Positions 6,063-9,252 of a DNA stretch of 9,252 nt are shown here, one piece after another. Position 1 is the stretch's first letter. Every line of letters starts with the position of its first letter. Where the stretch lies: assembly GCA_004552515.1 (NCBI GenBank), contig SFOF01000074.1:1-9252 (forward strand), in the 5' to 3' direction. The position numbers were made by a program, and so were the translations under genes. The stretch is from Clostridiales bacterium (GTDB lineage: Bacteria > Bacillota > Clostridia > Christensenellales > Aristaeellaceae). The notes under the pieces are model-generated. The model made no database searches. It saw only the letters and a program-made list of their open reading frames with translations, and had not been told where the DNA came from.

Positions 6063-7085
6063 TCAGACCTGCGTGTTCTCGCCGGAAAGAATATCCACGC
6101 CGCGCTCGTCGATCAGATACCACGTCCCGTTCTTCTGCACAGCCGCCAGACCGTCGTTAAAGCGCATGGCCTTTTCATAGACCGGCTGGAGCGCGACCGC
6201 GCCGTTTTCGTCCGCGTAGCCCCACAAGCCGTCCCTCATCACGCGGCTGTACGCAGCGCGGTTGAACTCGCTGAACACGTTGTCCCAGTATTCATCGCTC
6301 AGTTCGCTGCCGCTCTTGTCGATCAGCCGGTAAAGCCCATCCCGCTTGACCCACGCGCGGCCATCGACAAACCCGGAAGCCACCTCATAGGCAAAGGGCA
6401 ACGCCGTCTCGCCCTGCGCGTCGATATAGCCGTACAGGCCGTTCAGGCTCACCGCCGCCAGACCCTCCGAATAGAACGCGCCGTACTCATACTGCGGCGC
6501 GACGATCACATGACCCTGCGCGTCGATAAAGCCCCAGACCTTGCCGCTGCGCACGGCGGCGCGCCCCTCCGAAAAGCCATAGGCGCGCTCCCACTGCGGC
6601 GCGACGACCATATTCCCGCTCTTATCGATAAAGCCGACCGCCCCGCCGTCCGCGGCATAGGCCAGCCCCTCGCTGAAATAACCGGCGTTCGTCCAGCGCT
6701 TCTCGTAGGCGTAGCTGCCGTCGGACGCGATGAAGCCGTACGCGCCGTCAACCTGCACCGTGGCCAGCCCGTCGTGGAAGTCGGTCGCCGCCGTGCTGAC
6801 CGGCTGAAAAATCACGGCGCCGGTCATGTCGATATAGCCGTAATGATGATCGGCCGTGCCGACGCGCGCAAGGCCCTCGATAAACGGATCGGCCAGCGCC
6901 CAGGCCGGATCGATGACCACGCTGCCCGCGCGATCGATATAGCCCCACAGGCCCTGCTCGTTCTGAAAGGCGGCATAGCCCTCGGAAAACGGCCCCATCG
7001 CCTGCGCCGCACGGAAGTCGCCCTCCGCGCAGGCCGCAGGCACCAGCAGCATCAGCGCCGCCAGAATCGCCGCAAATTTCTTCAT
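6063..7085 (-). CDS. Secreted WG (KWG) repeat protein
   Basis: A 340-residue exported protein. MKKFAAILAALMLLVPAACA is a Sec signal peptide with a likely cleavage after A20 (A-C-A); the cysteine is preceded by PAA, a poor lipobox, so a lipoprotein is less likely. From F33 to the end there are about nine units of 34-36 residues, each of the pattern FSEGLA-V-x-G-WGYID-x-G-VV-P-Y. These are WG/KWG beta-repeats (Pfam KWG_Leptospira or WG_beta_rep). Such repeats form extended beta structures and are thought to mediate binding; no enzyme domain is present. The ATG at 7083-7085 is chosen because GGGAGG lies 9 nt upstream; the in-frame ATG nine bases earlier overlaps that site. Units 3 and 7 have lost the WG pair. 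Its function is unknown, possibly envelope-associated recognition. Confidence 0.85.
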   Translation of the reverse strand: MKKFAAILAALMLLVPAACAEGDFRAAQAMGPFSEGYAAFQNEQGLWGYIDRAGSVVIDPAWALADPFIEGLARVGTADHHYGYIDMTGAVIFQPVSTAATDFHDGLATVQVDGAYGFIASDGSYAYEKRWTNAGYFSEGLAYAADGGAVGFIDKSGNMVVAPQWERAYGFSEGRAAVRSGKVWGFIDAQGHVIVAPQYEYGAFYSEGLAAVSLNGLYGYIDAQGETALPFAYEVASGFVDGRAWVKRDGLYRLIDKSGSELSDEYWDNVFSEFNRAAYSRVMRDGLWGYADENGAVALQPVYEKAMRFNDGLAAVQKNGTWYLIDERGVDILSGENTQV

Positions 7086-7131
7086 ATTCTCCATCCTCCC
7101 GTCGTCGCCAGAAGCGGTCTTTCTACTTATT

Positions 7132-7137
7132 ATTATA
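7132..7137 (-). promoter_or_regulatory. Likely -10 box for the WG-repeat gene
   Basis: On the minus strand TATAATAATAAG includes a consensus -10 hexamer at 7132-7137, about 47 bp before the ATG. At 17-bp spacing the -35 region reads CGCGGC, which is poor, so an activator may be needed or the promoter may be weak. Confidence 0.4.
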
Positions 7138-7186
7138 GCGCGCCCCGTGTAAACGCCGCGCCCGCGATTGCGTGAAGGATTGCGGA

Positions 7187-7221
7187 AAATGCGGGAGGCG
7201 CTCTCCACGCCTCCCGCATTT
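7187..7221 (-). terminator. Terminator of the truncated DapA-family gene
   Basis: A perfect 14-bp inverted repeat, AAATGCGGGAGGCG (7187-7200) with its complement at 7208-7221, encloses a 7-nt loop. Read on the minus strand the 3' arm runs into TTTT. It lies 13 bp beyond the stop codon of the DapA-family fragment ending at 7235, so the fragment appears to have kept its native terminator. Confidence 0.75.
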
Positions 7222-7234
7222 CGTCATGAGATCG

Positions 7235-7525
7235 TCAGATTTCGTAGCCCGCCGCACGCAGCTCCTCCGCCAGCTGCCGCCGCTCCTCCGCGTCAAAGCG
7301 CTTGCCCGGATAGGCGACATGACCCGCGTCGAAGCCCTTGAGCGTCAGCGCTTCCTTGATGGCCGGTATGCAGCCGTGCCTGAGCAGCACCGTCACGATC
7401 CGGTTGATGCCGAACTGAATCAAGCGCGCCTTCTGGAACTCGCCGGCCATGAACGCGGCGTACAGGTCGCAATAGCGGCGCGTCATCAGGTTATAGGCAG
7501 GCACAGCGCGAAACGATATGCGAGG
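7235..7525 (-). pseudogene. 3' fragment of a dihydrodipicolinate synthase/N-acetylneuraminate lyase-family gene
   Basis: The open frame encodes only the C-terminal ~95 residues of a DapA/NanA-family aldolase of normally about 290-300 residues. YNLMTRRYCDLYAAFMAGEF, then QKARLIQ, GINRI and IPAIKEALTLKGF, then YPGKRF and a final helix AEELRAAGYEI align with the helical C-terminal part of the family. The catalytic Tyr and Schiff-base Lys, which lie in the missing barrel, are absent. The frame has a stop at 7526-7528 and the next bases are the start of the divergent regulator. A GTG at 7502-7504 could open an 89-residue ORF, but it has no ribosome binding site. It is therefore a remnant, most likely cut by a deletion or rearrangement near 7507-7530. 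The family call is fairly confident, the exact subfamily is not. Confidence 0.7.
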
Positions 7526-7532
7526 TTACAAA

Positions 7533-8642
7533 ATGGAGCGAAACGGCTACAAGTATCAGGACGCCGGCGAGCGCCTGAAGAAGCTCATCGAAACGATGGA
7601 CGACGGCGACAAGCTGCCGAACAGGAAGATCCTGTCGGAGCAACTCGGCATTGCGCGGACGACGCTCGAGCACTCGATCGCCGAGCTGATCGCCAGCGGC
7701 TATCTCTCCAGCCGCGGCGGCAGCGGCACCTATGTCCGCAAGGCCGGCATTGAGGAAAACGCCGGCCTGCAAGAGCTGAACGCGCTCAAATTCAGCACGT
7801 CGCACTTTAATAAAAAGACCTGGGCCATACTGTGCAGCTCGATCCTGGGCGACATCTATCCCTACATCATTCGCGCGGTGCAGGACGTGGCTGCCCGGCA
7901 TGGCATAAACGTCATCGTGTGCAGCACGGACAACGACACGGCCAACGAGCAAAGCTGCCTGATCAAGCTGGTGCGGGACGGCGTGTCGGGCATCATCATC
8001 ATTCCCGCGACGCACGGCGACATCAATCCGCTCTTCTACCGCCGCCTGCAAAAGACGGGGGTCAAGCTGATCAGCTGCTATCGCCCGCTGGTGGGTTTCC
8101 TCACGCCCGGCGTGTATTGCAATTCGTTCGAGAGCAGCTATGTCGCCACAAAGTTCCTGCTCGACCGCGGCTGCAAGAAAATCGCGTATTTCAGCGCGCC
8201 CATCTATCAGACCGCCTACGACCGCTATCAGGGCTTCATGATGGCGCTGGCCTCGAGCGGCGTCGCGCAGGACAGCCACGCCGTCTTTATGGATTCCTTC
8301 ACCTACGATCTGGCGCAGTGCTACCGCACGATCCTGCCCTCATTCGATCAGTACGGCATCCCCGACGGAATCTTCGCTTTCAACGACCGGCTGGCGCAGC
8401 TGGTCTATCAGGCGCTCGAGATCCGCCACCTCCGCCCCGGACGGGACGTCAAGGTGATCGGCTGCGACAACAACAATCTCTGTTCCGAGCTGGACCCGCG
8501 CCTGACCTCCATAGAGCTTCCCGTCTACGAGGCCGGCCGCCGCGCCGCCGAAATGCTCTGGCAGTACGTCAACGACGAAGCCGTACCAACCAGCCACGTC
8601 TTTTGCGAAAGCTGCAAGGTCATCGAGCGCGCGAGTACCTGA
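7533..8642 (+). CDS. GntR-HTH/LacI-type sugar-binding transcriptional regulator
   Basis: A 369-residue regulator with mixed architecture. Residues about 10-70 form a GntR-type winged helix, with LPNRKILSEQLGIARTTLEH (28-47) and the wing RGGSGTYV (61-68). Residues about 95-369 form a LacI/GalR-type periplasmic-binding-protein-like ligand domain, with GVSGIIIIPA (150-159), NSFESSYVATKFLLDRG (197-213), IFAFNDRLA (280-288) and the C-terminal signature VIGCDNNN to DPRLTSIELP (308-330). The combination is that of AraR of Bacillus subtilis, an arabinose-responsive repressor, so a sugar or sugar derivative is the likely effector. ATG 7533 is chosen because GAGG lies 7 nt upstream; the in-frame ATG at 7518 has no such site. 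Its target is not evident, and no good promoter is seen upstream, where the DapA-family remnant begins. Confidence 0.88.
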   Translation: MERNGYKYQDAGERLKKLIETMDDGDKLPNRKILSEQLGIARTTLEHSIAELIASGYLSSRGGSGTYVRKAGIEENAGLQELNALKFSTSHFNKKTWAILCSSILGDIYPYIIRAVQDVAARHGINVIVCSTDNDTANEQSCLIKLVRDGVSGIIIIPATHGDINPLFYRRLQKTGVKLISCYRPLVGFLTPGVYCNSFESSYVATKFLLDRGCKKIAYFSAPIYQTAYDRYQGFMMALASSGVAQDSHAVFMDSFTYDLAQCYRTILPSFDQYGIPDGIFAFNDRLAQLVYQALEIRHLRPGRDVKVIGCDNNNLCSELDPRLTSIELPVYEAGRRAAEMLWQYVNDEAVPTSHVFCESCKVIERAST

Positions 8643-8663
8643 CCCGCCCGCCGTATACGAAAA

Positions 8664-8702
8664 CAGCGCCCCGTCCGCATGATTTTTGCGGGCAGGGCGC
8701 TG
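8664..8702 (+). terminator. Likely terminator of the GntR/LacI regulator gene
   Basis: CAGCGCCCCGTCCGCA (8664-8679) pairs with TGCGGGCAGGGCGCTG (8687-8702), with one A-C mismatch and one G-U wobble, around a T-rich 7-nt loop. It begins 21 bp after the stop at 8642. The following sequence CTTTGC is T-poor, so termination on this strand may be inefficient; on the minus strand TTTTCG follows. Confidence 0.6.
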
Positions 8703-8766
8703 CTTTGCAACGCGCGTCAGATATTTTTTCAGATTTTCGTTCATTTATAAATTCTCTTCAAAAATA

Positions 8767-8833
8767 GTTACACAAAGTGTCCCTAAAAAAATGAGTTTGC
8801 CTATTGCGCATAGACACCCTCATAGATAGTAAC
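8767..8833 (-). terminator. Nested inverted repeats downstream of the CPCC gene, possible weak terminator
   Basis: Short arms GTTAC (8767-8771)/GTAAC (8829-8833) and GTGTC (8777-8781)/GACAC (8813-8817) are nested. On the minus strand the outer arm is followed by TATTTTTG. The structure begins 11 bp after the CPCC stop. Stems are short and the loop is long, so it may instead be an end remnant of a mobile element; neither reading is secure. Confidence 0.25.
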
Positions 8834-8844
8834 GGCGCTGATTA

Positions 8845-9042
8845 TCAAAAGATTTTCAAACCTGCTTTATATGCCTGTTTAGCTTCGTTCAGCGACATTT
8901 TATTAAAGCCGCCCCTATAATCTGGATTGTGAAGTTGTACGCCATCATCAACCCAATGGCATTTAGAGCACTCTTGAAAAGTGTTATCGGGCTTTTCTCC
9001 AAACGTTTTTTGCCCACAGCACGGGCACTCATATTTTTTCAT
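8845..9042 (-). CDS. CPCC-family cysteine-rich zinc-ribbon-like protein
   Basis: A 65-residue protein, normal for the short members of the CPCC family (Pfam PF14206). The motif CPCCGQKTF (6-14) provides C6, C8 and C9, and C25-x2-C28 (CSKCHWVDDGVQ) provides the second metal-binding pair, followed by NPDYRGGFNKMSLNEAKQAY, a signature segment of the family. Zinc binding is probable, the cellular role is unknown. The gene is AT-rich, with many A/T-ending codons, unlike the GC-rich genes to its left. No proper ribosome binding site precedes the ATG at 9040-9042; the upstream AAAGGAG (9080-9086) instead serves a 6-codon ORF (ATG 9069-9071, stop 9051-9053), so translation may be coupled to it. Horizontal acquisition is likely. 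Confidence 0.82.
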   Translation of the reverse strand: MKKYECPCCGQKTFGEKPDNTFQECSKCHWVDDGVQLHNPDYRGGFNKMSLNEAKQAYKAGLKIF

Positions 9043-9050
9043 TATTTTTA

Positions 9051-9071
9051 TTAATTTCTTTTAATGCCCAT
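9051..9071 (-). other. Possible 6-codon leader ORF before the CPCC gene
   Basis: ATG at 9069-9071 is 8 nt after AAAGGAG and encodes MGIKRN before TAA at 9051-9053, with another TAA directly after. The CPCC start lies only 8 bases beyond, so ribosomes ending here could reinitiate on the CPCC ATG. Alternatively the piece is the tail of a decayed gene. Nothing in the six residues indicates a function. Confidence 0.35.
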
Positions 9072-9133
9072 TTTTGACACTCCTTTTAGTCTATTCCACT
9101 CATCAAGGGTTCCGAAATAGGCTCTCTGATGTT

Positions 9134-9162
9134 ATTATACATCAAAATAATCAGGGTGCCAA
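9134..9162 (-). promoter_or_regulatory. Promoter of the CPCC gene
   Basis: On the minus strand TTGGCA (9157-9162) and a consensus TATAAT (9134-9139) are spaced by exactly 17 bp. Transcription would start near 9127, leaving a leader of about 85 nt. This strong promoter sits just after the terminator of the gene beyond the window, so the CPCC gene appears to be transcribed alone. Confidence 0.65.
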
Positions 9163-9192
9163 GTCTCTTTTGCCAAATCACAAGATATAGAC

Positions 9193-9239
9193 AAAAAAAA
9201 AGATGCGAAAGCCACAATACTTAGTAGTTTTCGCATCTT
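9193..9239 (-). terminator. Strong Rho-independent terminator of a gene beyond the right edge
   Basis: On the minus strand AAGATGCGAAA (9229-9239) pairs with TTTCGCATCTT (9200-9210) over 11 perfect bp. The stem extends by about four more pairs after one mismatch to an 8-nt loop. A run of at least seven T (complement of 9193-9199) follows. The gene it ends must lie to the right of 9252. Confidence 0.85.
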
Positions 9240-9252
9240 GAAACTAAAGACC

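Noticed and set aside
4780..7175. Long plus-strand open frames (371 and 427 codons) opposite the isomerase and WG-repeat genes
   Set aside because: They are antisense shadows: both run through promoters and terminators of the real minus-strand genes, lack ribosome binding sites and have no family-like sequence.
7502..7504. The GTG as a true start of an intact 89-residue gene
   Set aside because: There is no ribosome binding site, and the product would be only the C-terminal helices of an aldolase without its active site.
9229..9239. GATGCGAAA in the right-edge hairpin as another copy of the permease activator site
   Set aside because: The match is part of an 11-bp perfect terminator stem followed by a T-run, which fully explains it. 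It is a single copy with no phased neighbours.

Overview
This window looks like chromosomal DNA from a high-GC, Gram-positive anaerobe of the Clostridia type, for example a gut Christensenellales/Oscillospirales-like genome. The reasons are the strong AGGAGG-type ribosome binding sites, the TTGACA/TATAAT-type promoters with 16-18 bp spacers, the Rho-independent terminators, an LplB-type sugar permease, a WG-repeat secreted protein and a CPCC zinc-ribbon protein. The taxonomic call is inference from gene families and base composition; there is no rRNA or marker gene here.

Left region (1-2904): a sugar-uptake and sugar-degradation pair. A divergent 319-bp control region separates the start of an LplB-type ABC permease (minus strand, cut by the window edge) from a 773-residue cytoplasmic GH42-like glycosidase (plus strand). 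The control region holds two promoters, a series of about 20-bp-spaced GATGCGAAAA-like direct repeats just upstream of the permease -35 box, a LacI-like half-palindrome downstream of the permease -10 and a perfect 14-bp palindrome downstream of the glycosidase -10.

Middle region (2926-4970): a redox-type module. A divergent promoter region drives an HxlR-family regulator with an N-terminal cysteine (minus) and a YwnB/NmrA-like NAD(P)-binding protein (plus). Behind the regulator lies an FMN-binding flavin reductase-like gene with its own promoter. A terminator hairpin between the flavin reductase and the glycosidase serves both.

Right-middle region (4924-7234): two independent minus-strand single-gene units, each with recognisable transcription signals. 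They are a TIM-barrel sugar phosphate isomerase/epimerase (AP-endonuclease family 2 fold) and an exported protein made of about nine WG (KWG) repeats.

Right region (7187-9252): a GntR-type DNA-binding domain fused to a LacI-type sugar-sensing domain (plus). It abuts head-to-head the last ~95 codons of a dihydrodipicolinate synthase/N-acetylneuraminate lyase-family gene that has lost its front but kept its stop codon and terminator, which points to an old rearrangement junction. After about 8740 the DNA becomes clearly AT-rich and holds a small CPCC-family protein (minus) with its own strong promoter, an unusual leader, and upstream a strong terminator belonging to a gene beyond the window. 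This last part looks horizontally acquired. I found no rRNA, tRNA, CRISPR array, intact insertion sequence or riboswitch. I see no convincing wholly new system; the most notable items are the phased activator-like repeats, the truncated DapA-family gene and the AT-rich CPCC segment.
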